From: UBA10438 sp044238605 | Lineage (GTDB): Bacteria > Bacteroidota > Ignavibacteria > Kapaibacteriales > Kapaibacteriaceae | Direction: 5' to 3' | NCBI GenBank assembly: GCA_044238605.1 | Contig: JBIICY010000006.1 | Location: forward strand, 124,001 to 188,000 | DNA length: 64,000 nucleotides | Part shown: piece after piece, positions 51,046 through 60,896 of the stretch | How the letters are laid out: every line of letters starts with the position of its first letter | Position numbering within the stretch: position 1 is the first letter of the stretch | Made by a program: the position numbers and the translations under genes | The notes under the pieces: model-generated | What the model was told of the DNA's origin: nothing | Seen by the model: only the letters and a program-made list of their open reading frames with translations | The model's database searches: none

Positions 51046-52299
51046 TTGGAACGCACCGTGTCAACCCTCGAAGGCTGCAAGCGCGAAGTTCGCATCAGCC
51101 TTACCGAAACTGAACTCAAGCCCCATTACCAAGAAGCATATGTACGAGCACAGGCTAGCATCACGCTGCCAGGCTTTCGTAAGGGCAAGGTTCCAGTAAA
51201 CATTATCAAGCAGCGTTTTGGCAGAGACGTCGAAGCCGATGCTCTCGAGACGATTGCTGATAGCGAGTTTCGCGCTTTTGCTCAAGCTGAAAAGCAACGC
51301 GTGGTTGGCAATCCGGCATTGATCGACATTCAAAAATCGCCAGAAGGTGTTGCCTTCGTAATCAAGTACGATGTGATGCCTGAGTTCGAGCTTGGCAACT
51401 ACCGTGGGCTCACGATCGACCGTCCAACAAAGGCGGTATCAGAAGACGATGTACAAAAAGAGATCGATCGTATCTGTCTACGCTCGGCATCATTTGACCC
51501 GGCAGAGCAGGTAACCGACACAATGTACGTTGTTACGGTATCGATGCACGAGCTCGACCGCGAAACGTCAATGCCGATCATCGGTGCAGAACCTCGCGAA
51601 GAACGCGTATTCCTTGACGATGACAATGCAGACATGCACCTGCGTTCTTCGCTTGCTAACACAAAGGTGGGCGACTCGTTCCAGTATGTTGCCGAAACAG
51701 CCGACGAAGACACGCAGCCCCCTTCATACCGCGTAACTGTAACAGATATCCAGAAGGTTGTGCCAGCTGAATTCACAAACGAATTCGCGACCATGATCAC
51801 TGGTGGACGTTTCGAGTCCACCGAGGAGCTGCGCTCAGATATCGAACGCCAAATCAAAGAGTACTTCGAGCAAGCCTCGCAGCAGAGCCTTGAAAACCAA
51901 GTTGTTGATCAGCTCGTGCAGGCACATGCAATCGAAGCACCCGAGCCGTTGGTTCATGCAGTCATTCATCAATTGTTTGATGATTTCAAGCGTCGCAATG
52001 AAGGGGCTCCTGGACTCGACAAGATCTCTGCGCACGATGTAGAGCACGAGTTCCGCCCAAATGCAGAGCGCATTGTTCGCTGGGAACTGATCCGCGAAAA
52101 GATCATCGAGGCAGAGTCAATCGGAATTAGCGACGAAGACATCGAGATTGCTGGTACGCGCTTTGGCATTCCTGGCGATCAGCTTCGTATGTTGATGCGT
52201 CAGAACGCTTCAATCGAAGATCAGCTGCTTGCCGAGAAGGCAGTGCGTACGATCCTAGACTATGCGATCATTACTGACGTCAACGTAGATTCTGAATAA
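51046..52299 (+). CDS. tig: trigger factor
   Basis: Trigger factor is the ribosome-bound chaperone and peptidyl-prolyl isomerase. The 417-residue protein has the ribosome-binding signature LPGFRKGKVPVNIIKQRFG (the GFRxGKxP loop), a divergent FKBP-like domain in the middle and a helical C-terminal chaperone domain. The start is TTG, supported by AGGAG 7 bp upstream and by the family opening VSTLEGCKREVRI. It leads the tig-clpP-clpX unit. Confidence 0.93.
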   Translation: MERTVSTLEGCKREVRISLTETELKPHYQEAYVRAQASITLPGFRKGKVPVNIIKQRFGRDVEADALETIADSEFRAFAQAEKQRVVGNPALIDIQKSPEGVAFVIKYDVMPEFELGNYRGLTIDRPTKAVSEDDVQKEIDRICLRSASFDPAEQVTDTMYVVTVSMHELDRETSMPIIGAEPREERVFLDDDNADMHLRSSLANTKVGDSFQYVAETADEDTQPPSYRVTVTDIQKVVPAEFTNEFATMITGGRFESTEELRSDIERQIKEYFEQASQQSLENQVVDQLVQAHAIEAPEPLVHAVIHQLFDDFKRRNEGAPGLDKISAHDVEHEFRPNAERIVRWELIREKIIEAESIGISDEDIEIAGTRFGIPGDQLRMLMRQNASIEDQLLAEKAVRTILDYAIITDVNVDSE

Positions 52300-52332
52300 C
52301 ACGCTATTGCATTTTACGTAGAGGACGGTACC

Positions 52333-52923
52333 ATGCAGAACCAACTCGTTCCAATGGTCGTTGAGCAAACTAGCCGCGGCGAACGTGCTTACGACATCTA
52401 TTCCCGACTGCTCAAGGAACGTATCATTTTTATCGGTACTCCGATCGATGATATAGTAGCGAGTTTGACGATCGCTCAGCTGCTGTTCCTACAGAGTGAA
52501 GATCCAACAAAGGATATTTCGCTCTACATCAACTCTCCTGGCGGCAGCGTTACGGCGGGTATGGCTATCTACGACACAATGCAGTTCATCAAACCGGACA
52601 TCTCCACAATCTGCGTTGGCATGGCCGCCTCAATGGCGCAGGTTCTTCTCTGTGCTGGTGCTAAGGGCAAGCGCTATGCGTTGCCGCACTCACGTATCAT
52701 GATGCACCAGCCACTAGGGGGCACGCAGGGCCAGGCAACAGACATCGAGATCTACACCAAGGAAATGCTGCGCATTCGCGACATGCTGTATGGTGTGATC
52801 TCTGTACATTCGGGCAAGGATTACGAGACTATCAAGAAGGATGCAGACCGGGACAACTACATGTCTCCTCAGGAAGCTCTTGATTATGGTCTTGTTGACA
52901 AGATCTTGGAACGCACGGCATAA
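52333..52923 (+). CDS. clpP: ATP-dependent Clp protease proteolytic subunit
   Basis: ClpP is the serine protease ring of the Clp machine. The 196-residue protein has the catalytic triad S100 (GMAASMAQVLL), H125 (RIMMHQPLGG) and D174 (DRDNYMSPQEAL), and the usual start region RAYDIYSRLLKERIIF. GAGG lies upstream of the ATG. It is 33 bp after tig and 11 bp before clpX. Confidence 0.96.
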   Translation: MQNQLVPMVVEQTSRGERAYDIYSRLLKERIIFIGTPIDDIVASLTIAQLLFLQSEDPTKDISLYINSPGGSVTAGMAIYDTMQFIKPDISTICVGMAASMAQVLLCAGAKGKRYALPHSRIMMHQPLGGTQGQATDIEIYTKEMLRIRDMLYGVISVHSGKDYETIKKDADRDNYMSPQEALDYGLVDKILERTA

Positions 52924-52934
52924 TTGACGCATAC

Positions 52935-54182
52935 ATGCAAGAAAATCTCAACTGTTCTTTTTGTAATCGCAACTCGCAAGAGGTTACCAGCCTTATCGCG
53001 GGCAAGGGCGTATACATCTGCGATGTATGCGTTCAGAACTCTGTAGAGATTCTTCGCAAGAATGCTCCATCGGCTCAACTAAGAACCGATGTCTCAGCTC
53101 TTCCGCGTCCATCCGAAATCAAACGTCAGCTCGACGAGCATGTCATCGGGCAGACCGAGGCCAAAGAGGTGCTCTCCGTCTCTGTCTACAATCACTACAA
53201 GCGCATCCAGGCAAAGAATCTTGTCAGCACGTTTGATGAAGTAGAGATCGAAAAGAGCAACATCCTCCTGCTGGGTCCAACAGGTACTGGTAAAACTCTG
53301 CTTGCCCAGACGCTTGCACGAATTCTGGATGTTCCCTTTGCCATTGCCGATGCAACAACGCTTACCGAAGCAGGATACGTTGGCGATGACGTAGAGTCTA
53401 TCATTGTCAATCTTCTGCAGAATGCCGACTACAATGTTGAGCGCGCTGAACGCGGAATCATCTACGTTGACGAGATCGACAAGATTACCCGCAAGAGCGA
53501 CAGTGCGTCCATTACACGTGATGTATCAGGCGAAGGTGTTCAGCAAGGCCTGCTGAAGATCCTCGAAGGCACGGTTGCTGGAATTCCTCCGAAAGGTGGA
53601 CGCAAGCATCCCGAGCAGCCCCTTGTCTATGTAAACACCAAGAATGTTCTCTTCATCTGTGGCGGCGCATTCGAAGGCCTGGAGAAGGTTATTGCCAAGC
53701 GCAAGCGCCCAACAACAATCGGCTTTACAGCGCCAACTTCGGTAACGATCGAAGAGTCGATGGAACTCTTGGGTGATGTGGAGCCTGAAGACTTGATGAA
53801 GTTTGGATTTATTCCGGAGTTCATCGGACGTCTACCAGTGGTTACTGCGCTGCATCCGCTTACCGACGAAGCAATGCTGGACATTCTCACGAATCCGAAG
53901 AATGCAATCGTTAAGCAGTACCAGAAGCTTCTGCTTCTAGAAGGCATTGAGCTTCAGTTTGAACACGAAGCCCTGATTGCATTGGTGCAAAGAGCACAGA
54001 AGCGTCGTACGGGGGCTCGTGCTCTGCGTGGAGTGATGGAGGATGTTATGAATCCAATCATGTACATGCTTCCAGATGTTCCAGGCGTTCGTAAGTGCAT
54101 TGTTACGCGCGACGTTGTAGAGCACAACGGATCACCACTGTTGGAACTAAGCGAACAGCCCGCAGCTCGGGCATCTTCGTAA
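52935..54182 (+). CDS. clpX: ATP-dependent Clp protease ATP-binding subunit ClpX
   Basis: ClpX unfolds substrates and feeds ClpP. The 415-residue protein has the N-terminal zinc domain (C7, C10, C29, C32), Walker A LLLGPTGTGKTLLAQ, pore loop EAGYVGDDVE and Walker B IIYVDEIDKITRK. The KHPEQPLVYVNTKNVLFIC segment and the sensor region GARALRGVMEDVM are standard. Its stop is 2 bp from the stop of the convergent glycosyltransferase gene. Confidence 0.96.
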   Translation: MQENLNCSFCNRNSQEVTSLIAGKGVYICDVCVQNSVEILRKNAPSAQLRTDVSALPRPSEIKRQLDEHVIGQTEAKEVLSVSVYNHYKRIQAKNLVSTFDEVEIEKSNILLLGPTGTGKTLLAQTLARILDVPFAIADATTLTEAGYVGDDVESIIVNLLQNADYNVERAERGIIYVDEIDKITRKSDSASITRDVSGEGVQQGLLKILEGTVAGIPPKGGRKHPEQPLVYVNTKNVLFICGGAFEGLEKVIAKRKRPTTIGFTAPTSVTIEESMELLGDVEPEDLMKFGFIPEFIGRLPVVTALHPLTDEAMLDILTNPKNAIVKQYQKLLLLEGIELQFEHEALIALVQRAQKRRTGARALRGVMEDVMNPIMYMLPDVPGVRKCIVTRDVVEHNGSPLLELSEQPAARASS

Positions 54183-54184
54183 CG

Positions 54185-55228
54185 TTACGGCCGAGATAGC
54201 CGCCTGTTAGCGACCAGACCCGCAACTGCACCCGCAGCCCATACGCCGTGGATAATGGCATAGATCAGCGGTGCAAGAACAAGCGTTGCAATAACTGTTC
54301 GCGTCATTCCCGTCCACTCACGTGTGGTTGACAACGTGTGAAGCGCACTAACCGCGCACACTGCCGCATACATGTAGGACAGGTACACCAGTAGCTCGAG
54401 GTAGGAAGGGCTGCAGACCGTTATAATACCGAGTGTTACAAATCCAAGCAGTCCGAGGATTGGTATGGCCTGCCGTGCATGCAGCGATTGGGGGTATGCA
54501 GACAGTACGGCGGCCTTCCACCAACCATAGCGCCAGCGCTGCCGCGTAAGCCCCTTGAGTGTTGGTCTTGCCATGGTATAGAACATCGGACGTGGCAGTG
54601 AGTACACAGCAGCACCCTTGAGCGTTGCCCGGTAGTCAAAATCAAAGTCCTCGTTCGTAAGCAGCCGCTCGTCATACCCACCAAGTGTTTCCCATATGTG
54701 CCTGCGATACGACGACATCGCGGCATGTGCTACCTGCACAGGGTGCGTAAGATGCGTGCGAGATGCGCTACCCCCGGAACCAAGCTTGCTTGCCGTGAGC
54801 ATACTGATAGCCTGTGCTACGGGGCTATCACCACCAGGAATGATGCGGATACTTGGTCCAACGAGATCAAACCCCGGCTGCTGTAGTGCATCAACGATGC
54901 GTTCGATGTAGTCGTTCGATAACTCAGAGTGGCAGTCTATGCGAATGATCACATCGCCCCTTGCTGCCCGCACAGCTGCGTTGAGTCCGCTCGGAATAGT
55001 CTTCTTCTCATTCTGCACAACATGCACCTCGAACGGATAACCGCGCGAGTCAACAAGTGTTGCGATGAACTCCGGCGTTCCGTCGATAGACATTCCGTCT
55101 GCGATGACAACCTCGAACGCCTCCGAATATGTCTGCTGCCGCAGACTCTCAAGGATGCGCTCTACCGTGCCCCGTTCGTTCCTGCATGGAATAACAACGG
55201 AGACAAGCGATGTGGTTATTGCCGGCAT
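54185..55228 (-). CDS. glycosyltransferase family 2, membrane-bound
   Basis: A 347-residue GT-A enzyme. The N-terminal nucleotide-sugar domain has VVIPCRNERGTVERILESL, VVIADGMSIDGT and the metal-site region IIRIDCHSELS. Three or so membrane helices end the chain. The whole resembles ExoA-type glucosyltransferases that build exopolysaccharides. It is 18 bp downstream of the DUF1501 gene on the same strand. Acceptor unknown. Confidence 0.82.
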   Translation of the reverse strand: MPAITTSLVSVVIPCRNERGTVERILESLRQQTYSEAFEVVIADGMSIDGTPEFIATLVDSRGYPFEVHVVQNEKKTIPSGLNAAVRAARGDVIIRIDCHSELSNDYIERIVDALQQPGFDLVGPSIRIIPGGDSPVAQAISMLTASKLGSGGSASRTHLTHPVQVAHAAMSSYRRHIWETLGGYDERLLTNEDFDFDYRATLKGAAVYSLPRPMFYTMARPTLKGLTRQRWRYGWWKAAVLSAYPQSLHARQAIPILGLLGFVTLGIITVCSPSYLELLVYLSYMYAAVCAVSALHTLSTTREWTGMTRTVIATLVLAPLIYAIIHGVWAAGAVAGLVANRRLSRP

Positions 55229-55246
55229 GCGGCAAATATACCCATG

Positions 55247-56857
55247 CTACTTGGCTACGATCATTGCCTGATGTAGCCGCTCGCCGTTAAGCGTGAGCTG
55301 CACCATGTATGTTCCACTTGGAAGTCCGGACACACCAAACGGCTGCATGTAGACTCCGGAGTCCTGCCGCTCATTCACAAGTGTGGCTACATGGAATCCG
55401 AGGTTGTCGAACACATCAAGGCGCACCTGATGCGTTGCGCGCAGCTCGTAGCGAATTGTTGCATCTGCGCGAACCGGATTCGGCGCTATCGGATGGAATG
55501 TGTAGTCGGCACCCTGCTGCACGGCATCATCGGAATCAACAGATGTTGTACCGCCCTTGATAACCTTTACCGTTGAAAAACTGCCGAACAGCACGTCCTT
55601 AATAACGGCCTTCTTGGCACCGAACCATTGTTCGAGCACAGAGGCATAGACCTGACGAAAATCGTGCTGCATCTTGAGGTTGCCGTTATCAAGATTCTTC
55701 ATGTCCGGATTGGTGCCGATGATGCCATCCTGAACGGGAACACCGAAGAACATCATAGGAGCAGCAGTACCGTGGTCTGTACCTAAACTTTGATTCGAGG
55801 CTACTCGGCGTCCAAACTCGGAGAACGTCATCGTTACAACACGCTCTGCAATGCCGAGAGACTCAATGTCGCGCTGAAATGCCGTAACCGCCTCAGAGAC
55901 CATCTGCAGAAGGTTTGCGTGGGTACCAGTCATGGTATCATCTGCTCCCACCTGCGAGGCATGGGTATCAAAGCCACCGAGCTGAACCACAAACACGCGA
56001 GTCTTCAGGCCCCCTGCCACAAGACGCGCAACGATCTTGAGCTGGTCTGCTAAACGGTTTGATGTTGGATACGTGGCTTTGTTCTGTGCCTTGTCTGCAG
56101 CGGCTTTGATGACGGTGCTGAATTCCAAGGACTTCATCTGAACTTCGCGGACGTACTTGATATTCTCTGCTGCGATCTTGGTCGACGGCAGATCGTTGCC
56201 CGGCGTGTCGGTGCCGCTTACAAGCTTGTAAAAGGTCTCTGGATCTTGCAGTGCAATACCCATCGACTGGTGTTCGTATCCTGTTAATGCAAGGCTAACG
56301 ACCGGTGCCATCTGGATCGCTACCGGATCGGGCATCGCTGCATTCGGATAGCCTGTTGGATACTCCGGATACTCGGAGTTGAGATAACGCCCGATCCACC
56401 CCGTTGTCTCATTCACATTTGAAGCACTGCCGCTCATCCAGATATCAGTTGAGCGGAAGTGGGACAGATTGGGGTTAGGATACGTTACACCCTGCACAAC
56501 GTTCATCTTCTTTTCCTGCCAGAGCTCGTGAGCCCCCTTCATCACAGGATGAATACCCGTTCCGCTGGTGAGTTTCAGCACCTTGTTTTCGGGGATCGCA
56601 ATGTTGCTCCGCAGTGATTGGTACGTTCCGTACTCACTCAGCGGAATAACCGTGTTGAGTCCATCATTACCGCCATTGAGCTGCACTAGCACAAGCACGC
56701 GATCTGTTTCAGCTTCAACGTTAAACAGATCATGAACTACGGGGCCATCGAATGCCTGTAGCGGTATGCCATTGAACAGCATTGGCAACGCTACTGCACC
56801 AGAGGTGCGAGCAATAAACGATCTGCGTGAAAAGCGAGTAGGTGTGTTCTTTTTCAT
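55247..56857 (-). CDS. DUF1501 protein with Tat signal and T9SS domain
   Basis: A 536-residue exported protein. The N-terminus FSRRSFIARTSGAVALP is a twin-arginine signal. The body is a DUF1501 domain (alkaline-phosphatase/sulfatase-like fold; VLVQLNGGNDGLNTVIPL, FVVQLGGFDTHASQVG, MTFSEFGRRVASNQSLGTDHG). The last 80 residues form a T9SS sorting domain (IAPNPVRADATIRYEL). It would be folded in the cytoplasm, exported by Tat and passed through T9SS. It lies 10 bp downstream of the DUF1800 gene, the usual partner. Function unknown. Confidence 0.85.
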   Translation of the reverse strand: MKKNTPTRFSRRSFIARTSGAVALPMLFNGIPLQAFDGPVVHDLFNVEAETDRVLVLVQLNGGNDGLNTVIPLSEYGTYQSLRSNIAIPENKVLKLTSGTGIHPVMKGAHELWQEKKMNVVQGVTYPNPNLSHFRSTDIWMSGSASNVNETTGWIGRYLNSEYPEYPTGYPNAAMPDPVAIQMAPVVSLALTGYEHQSMGIALQDPETFYKLVSGTDTPGNDLPSTKIAAENIKYVREVQMKSLEFSTVIKAAADKAQNKATYPTSNRLADQLKIVARLVAGGLKTRVFVVQLGGFDTHASQVGADDTMTGTHANLLQMVSEAVTAFQRDIESLGIAERVVTMTFSEFGRRVASNQSLGTDHGTAAPMMFFGVPVQDGIIGTNPDMKNLDNGNLKMQHDFRQVYASVLEQWFGAKKAVIKDVLFGSFSTVKVIKGGTTSVDSDDAVQQGADYTFHPIAPNPVRADATIRYELRATHQVRLDVFDNLGFHVATLVNERQDSGVYMQPFGVSGLPSGTYMVQLTLNGERLHQAMIVAK

Positions 56858-56867
56858 GGTTGCCCCC

Positions 56868-58559
56868 TTACCCTAACTGATATTCCGCTAGGCGGAAGAG
56901 GTAACGGAAAAGTCTGTCGAGCGGTGTGCGCACAGCGTTGAAGTTGGCATTAGACGGATTGGCTTTATAGGCATTCCACAGCGTTGCCCATTCGTAGTAG
57001 CGTCCGCCATTCATCAAAATCTCTTCAGCAAGCATCATCACGGTAGACTCAACAAACGGCACCGCGAATAGAATCTCGTTGATCTGCTCGATCATTCCGA
57101 GTGAATCCTCGGGAGAACTGAGTTTGTTGACAAAGGCAACCGTATCGAGGATTGGCTTGCGTCCAAGAGAATTGTTGTTTGTAAGGAGAGCATCCGTAAA
57201 CCCATTTCGCAACGGGAGTGTTGCTGTCGTGAGCCACATTCGGTAGTAATCAGGTGCCTGATAAAAGGCCTCGTAACCCGCCACGCTGGAAGGCTCAACA
57301 AGGTCCATCTGCTGGGCAGCAAGTGATGTTGTAAAGCCCTGAAAATACCGTCCTACAAGGGTTTGGTCTGTAATCAGCGTCCAAGACGGAAACGCTCTTC
57401 CTAACCCAAGCACAAGGTCTGCCGGACTTCTCAGCTGGCATCCCCGCAGGCTTGCATCGAAGAAGTGCTCAGAAGCAAACAGCTTCTTTAGGACTGGGCC
57501 TACGGCCCAATTACCGTTACGAAGATCTTTTGCAAGGGGCTCGATAACGTTCTTGCGAACGTCGTCAGTGATATCACTGTTTACAAACCAGATATACAGC
57601 TCCTTAACGATGAACTCGGACGTTGCATTCTGATCAAAGATCATGTCGAGCATTTCATCGAGTTCCTGCACTGCCCCTTGCGCTCCAGTGCGTCCCTTGA
57701 TAACCCTGTTGCCATAGCGCGCCGAGAACTGCTTATCGGTTGTGTCGTGCTGAGCTGCAACAAAGACAACATTGGGATTGTCGGGAAACATCGGTGGATT
57801 CCGCGGCTCGTTGTCGCGGTAATCTCTATCACCAGTTGTTAGAACTAGGTCACGTCCGCCAAACTCTCTCCAGCCCGTCAGCACGCGTGCAGCCGCACGA
57901 ACGTCCTGCTCCGTATACGTTGTGTAGTCTCCTTGCGAAACCTCCGGCCCCTTACCAATCGTGAAGAGCTCCTGCAGCTCGCGTCCGTAGTTCTCGTTTG
58001 GACTACCCTTGGTATTCACGTTGCCATTAAGGTACCTGAGCATAGCCGCATCTAATGTTACACGGCGCGCCATGGTTTTCACATTTCCGAATGCGTTTGT
58101 ACGCATGTATGCGAGCAGCTCCCAAGAGAAGATCGCATTCTGCACAACGCTCATTTCGGTTGCAAAGTGGTTAGACCAGAACAAGGTGAGCTTCTCTTGA
58201 ATAGACGGGGCGGACGTCATCATGTGCGCCGTCCACCAGACCTTGGTAATACCATTGTAATACGCTGGTCCCTTGGAAAGGTCGTATGCTGTTGACGCAG
58301 ACGGATTGCTCGGATCTCCAAGAATGACCGTCTTTGTGAAGACCTGTCCCGGATCTGGAATCCACTTGGAACCATCTGTTGGATGTACGGGTGCTGCAGG
58401 CACAGGAATGGGGCTAAACAGCGAATCGATTGTTTTTGTGCAACCGTCTGCTACGGCTTTATCAAGCTGTTCGAGCGTTGCACCAAAACACGCACGACGC
58501 ATCACATGCGCAGCTTCGCGCCGTGTCCATTGTCCGCGATAGGGGTCGAGAAATGCCAT
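56868..58559 (-). CDS. DUF1800 family protein
   Basis: A 563-residue protein of the DUF1800 family, which nearly always pairs with DUF1501. Typical stretches are REAAHVMRRACFGAT at the start, LTLFWSNHFATEMSVV, NENYGRELQELFTIG and AARVLTGWREFGG. No signal peptide is visible on this frame, so it may be carried out with DUF1501 or act in the cytoplasm. The role of the pair is unknown. Divergent from the P-type ATPase gene. Confidence 0.85.
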   Translation of the reverse strand: MAFLDPYRGQWTRREAAHVMRRACFGATLEQLDKAVADGCTKTIDSLFSPIPVPAAPVHPTDGSKWIPDPGQVFTKTVILGDPSNPSASTAYDLSKGPAYYNGITKVWWTAHMMTSAPSIQEKLTLFWSNHFATEMSVVQNAIFSWELLAYMRTNAFGNVKTMARRVTLDAAMLRYLNGNVNTKGSPNENYGRELQELFTIGKGPEVSQGDYTTYTEQDVRAAARVLTGWREFGGRDLVLTTGDRDYRDNEPRNPPMFPDNPNVVFVAAQHDTTDKQFSARYGNRVIKGRTGAQGAVQELDEMLDMIFDQNATSEFIVKELYIWFVNSDITDDVRKNVIEPLAKDLRNGNWAVGPVLKKLFASEHFFDASLRGCQLRSPADLVLGLGRAFPSWTLITDQTLVGRYFQGFTTSLAAQQMDLVEPSSVAGYEAFYQAPDYYRMWLTTATLPLRNGFTDALLTNNNSLGRKPILDTVAFVNKLSSPEDSLGMIEQINEILFAVPFVESTVMMLAEEILMNGGRYYEWATLWNAYKANPSNANFNAVRTPLDRLFRYLFRLAEYQLG

Positions 58560-58670
58560 GTCAGTATCCCGCGAATTCTACGTAGTACCATACAACCCAG
58601 TGGGCTGTTCGAAGTTACAACTATTCGAAAGGTTTAACATCAGTGCAACGGGCGCGGTAACTTGCGTCCG

Positions 58671-60896
58671 ATGCATAAGCACACCCGGGAGATCATCCTC
58701 ACCAATACGCTCACGGTGTTTAACGCTGTAAACGCCGTTATCATCGGTTTGCTCTATGCTGCCCTTGAGCATACAGGCGATACCCGATTGCTATGGGACG
58801 GCTTAGGCGTAGGTATTTCTTCGGTTATCAATACCGTGATGTCAATCGTGCAAGAGTACAGGGCACATCTGGCATTGGAGAAAATCTCGGTACATGCAGA
58901 CCTCCCTGTCAAAGTCCTGCGTTCCAACGGAATCACCCTGGCATCGGCAGATACGCTTTTGCCGAATGATGTTGTCCGTGTGGTTCGTGGCGATGTGATC
59001 CCCGCAGACGGAGTCGTGATCGATGCAGTGGCATGTCAGATCGATACATCGATGCTCACCGGAGAATCGGAGCTACTGAGTCTAGAGCAAGGGAGCAGCG
59101 TCTCTGGTGGTTCGTTCTGCACAGCCGGACAAGCCGATATTCGGCTTACTGCAGACCGCGAGCATTCGCTGTCGGGTAGGATTGAATCCCATGCTCAGAA
59201 GCTCGATCTCTCGCCATCTCCACTTCAGAAGAATGTCAATGCAATCTTCGTATGGTCGTTTGGTCTTGCAGGTCTGTTCGCATGTATTGATCTGCTTCGT
59301 GACCCATCTACCATGCTCAATAATGTGGAGAGTATCCGCCGCGCTGCAACCCTTGTGCTTGGCTTGATCCCCGAGAGCCTCATTCTGCTTTCGACGATCA
59401 CATTCATCGTGGGCACAATACGCATTCGAAAGCTTGGCATCATCGTGCAGCGCTTGGCTGCACTTGAGTCGTTTTCACAGGCAACAGATGTCTGCTTTGA
59501 CAAAACAGGCACGCTTACCACAAACCACCTTGCCGTAGATGCATTTCTGCCACTCGGCATCACAACAACGGACGATGCGAATCGCTTAATCGGGGCTGTT
59601 GCTGGAGCACTAATAGATGATAGTCCACTGATCCTTGCCATCAGAAGCCATTTCCCCCAACAGGAACTGCGCTCGCTTGCCAACCAAACGGCGTTTACAT
59701 CAGCAACAAAATTCAGCGCACTGCGCTTTAGCAACGAGAACCAATCCTATGTGCTCGGAGCGGTAGAGGTGGTCTGCACTGTGGATCATCCTCAATGGAA
59801 TCACATGCATGATGTGCTACGTGCATCAGGGGGCGAGCATAAGCGCTGTGTTGTGCTTGCATCTTCTGACGATCCAGAGCGCCCGTGCGGGGTCCACACA
59901 CAACCGCTCTGCTGGGTTACGTTTCATGATGTTCTTCGCGACGATGCACGGCAGACACTTGTGATGTTTCATGAAATGGGCATCAGGACACATGTTCTAA
60001 CGGGTGACAGGATGGATACTGCCGCAGCCGTTGTTGAACAGCTTCAGCTTTCGTCGTCGTTAGTCCCCATTCATGCCCGCTGCACACCCGACGAAAAGTA
60101 TCGCATCGTTGATGATCTCTGTTCACACGGCCATGTAATCATGATCGGAGACGGCATCAACGACATTCCGGCGCTACGTCGCGCAGATGTTGGGATAGCC
60201 CCCTCACAGAGTTCTGCAGCAACCAAGCTGGTTGCCGACATTGTTCTTGAGGAAGGGGGCTTTGCAGATTTCCCGGCAATGATCGACGAAGGACGCACAG
60301 CCGTGCGCACAGTGCAGGCCGTTTCTACGATGTTCCTAACAAAGAACGTGCTGCTCGTTCTGCTTACGCTCTCCTCATGGCTTTATGCTGCACCTTATGT
60401 GTTAAGTCCTCGCCGTGGCGCGCTCCTAAGTATCATTGGCATCGTTATTCCATCGATCTGCGTTACATGGTGGCCCTTACGCAGTGTTGCAACGAGGCGG
60501 TTCTTTCGGGAGCTTGTAACCAAGGTGCTGGCAGGATCGTTGGGAGCTGCTGCTTCGTATGCTCTGACGCAAGTTCTGTTTGCTGGACATCCTCAATTCG
60601 ACAGCATTGCAGTGTATTCACTACTAACGTCCTTCCTTACGGCATTTGTTCTTCAACACCGACAACATCGCCTAGCATACACTGGTGTGTCTATTGGAAG
60701 TCTCGCAGCCATTGGGTTGTTGATGATTCTACCAACGACAATCCCAGTCCTTTCCTTGATTCAGTCGTTCTATGAAATAGGCAACCTAGGAAGCAGTGCT
60801 TTTACGCCATTGCTAACTGCCGCTATGGGTAGTTTTGCCACGTCATTCACGATAACAGCTGCAACGTGTCAACTCGCAAGATCCAACTGTTCGTAG
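58671..60896 (+). CDS. P-type cation ATPase (HAD-IC family)
   Basis: A 741-residue ATPase with the actuator motif MLTGESE (about 130), the phosphorylation site VCFDKTGTLT (Asp 277) and the hinge IMIGDGINDIPAL (about 492). The membrane helix before the phosphorylation domain has LGLIPESLILL (PES), not the CPC of heavy-metal pumps; this resembles CtpE-like calcium/cation ATPases. No N-terminal metal-binding domain is present. An in-frame TTG 9 bp upstream is an alternative start. Substrate cannot be fixed. The last 31 bp overlap the next gene. Confidence 0.82.
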   Translation: MHKHTREIILTNTLTVFNAVNAVIIGLLYAALEHTGDTRLLWDGLGVGISSVINTVMSIVQEYRAHLALEKISVHADLPVKVLRSNGITLASADTLLPNDVVRVVRGDVIPADGVVIDAVACQIDTSMLTGESELLSLEQGSSVSGGSFCTAGQADIRLTADREHSLSGRIESHAQKLDLSPSPLQKNVNAIFVWSFGLAGLFACIDLLRDPSTMLNNVESIRRAATLVLGLIPESLILLSTITFIVGTIRIRKLGIIVQRLAALESFSQATDVCFDKTGTLTTNHLAVDAFLPLGITTTDDANRLIGAVAGALIDDSPLILAIRSHFPQQELRSLANQTAFTSATKFSALRFSNENQSYVLGAVEVVCTVDHPQWNHMHDVLRASGGEHKRCVVLASSDDPERPCGVHTQPLCWVTFHDVLRDDARQTLVMFHEMGIRTHVLTGDRMDTAAAVVEQLQLSSSLVPIHARCTPDEKYRIVDDLCSHGHVIMIGDGINDIPALRRADVGIAPSQSSAATKLVADIVLEEGGFADFPAMIDEGRTAVRTVQAVSTMFLTKNVLLVLLTLSSWLYAAPYVLSPRRGALLSIIGIVIPSICVTWWPLRSVATRRFFRELVTKVLAGSLGAAASYALTQVLFAGHPQFDSIAVYSLLTSFLTAFVLQHRQHRLAYTGVSIGSLAAIGLLMILPTTIPVLSLIQSFYEIGNLGSSAFTPLLTAAMGSFATSFTITAATCQLARSNCS
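60197..60261. repeat. inverted pair of the G-rich octamer inside the P-type ATPase gene
   Basis: AGCCCCCT (60197-60204) and AGGGGGCT (60254-60261) are exact inverted copies about 49 nt apart within the coding region. Confidence 0.65.
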
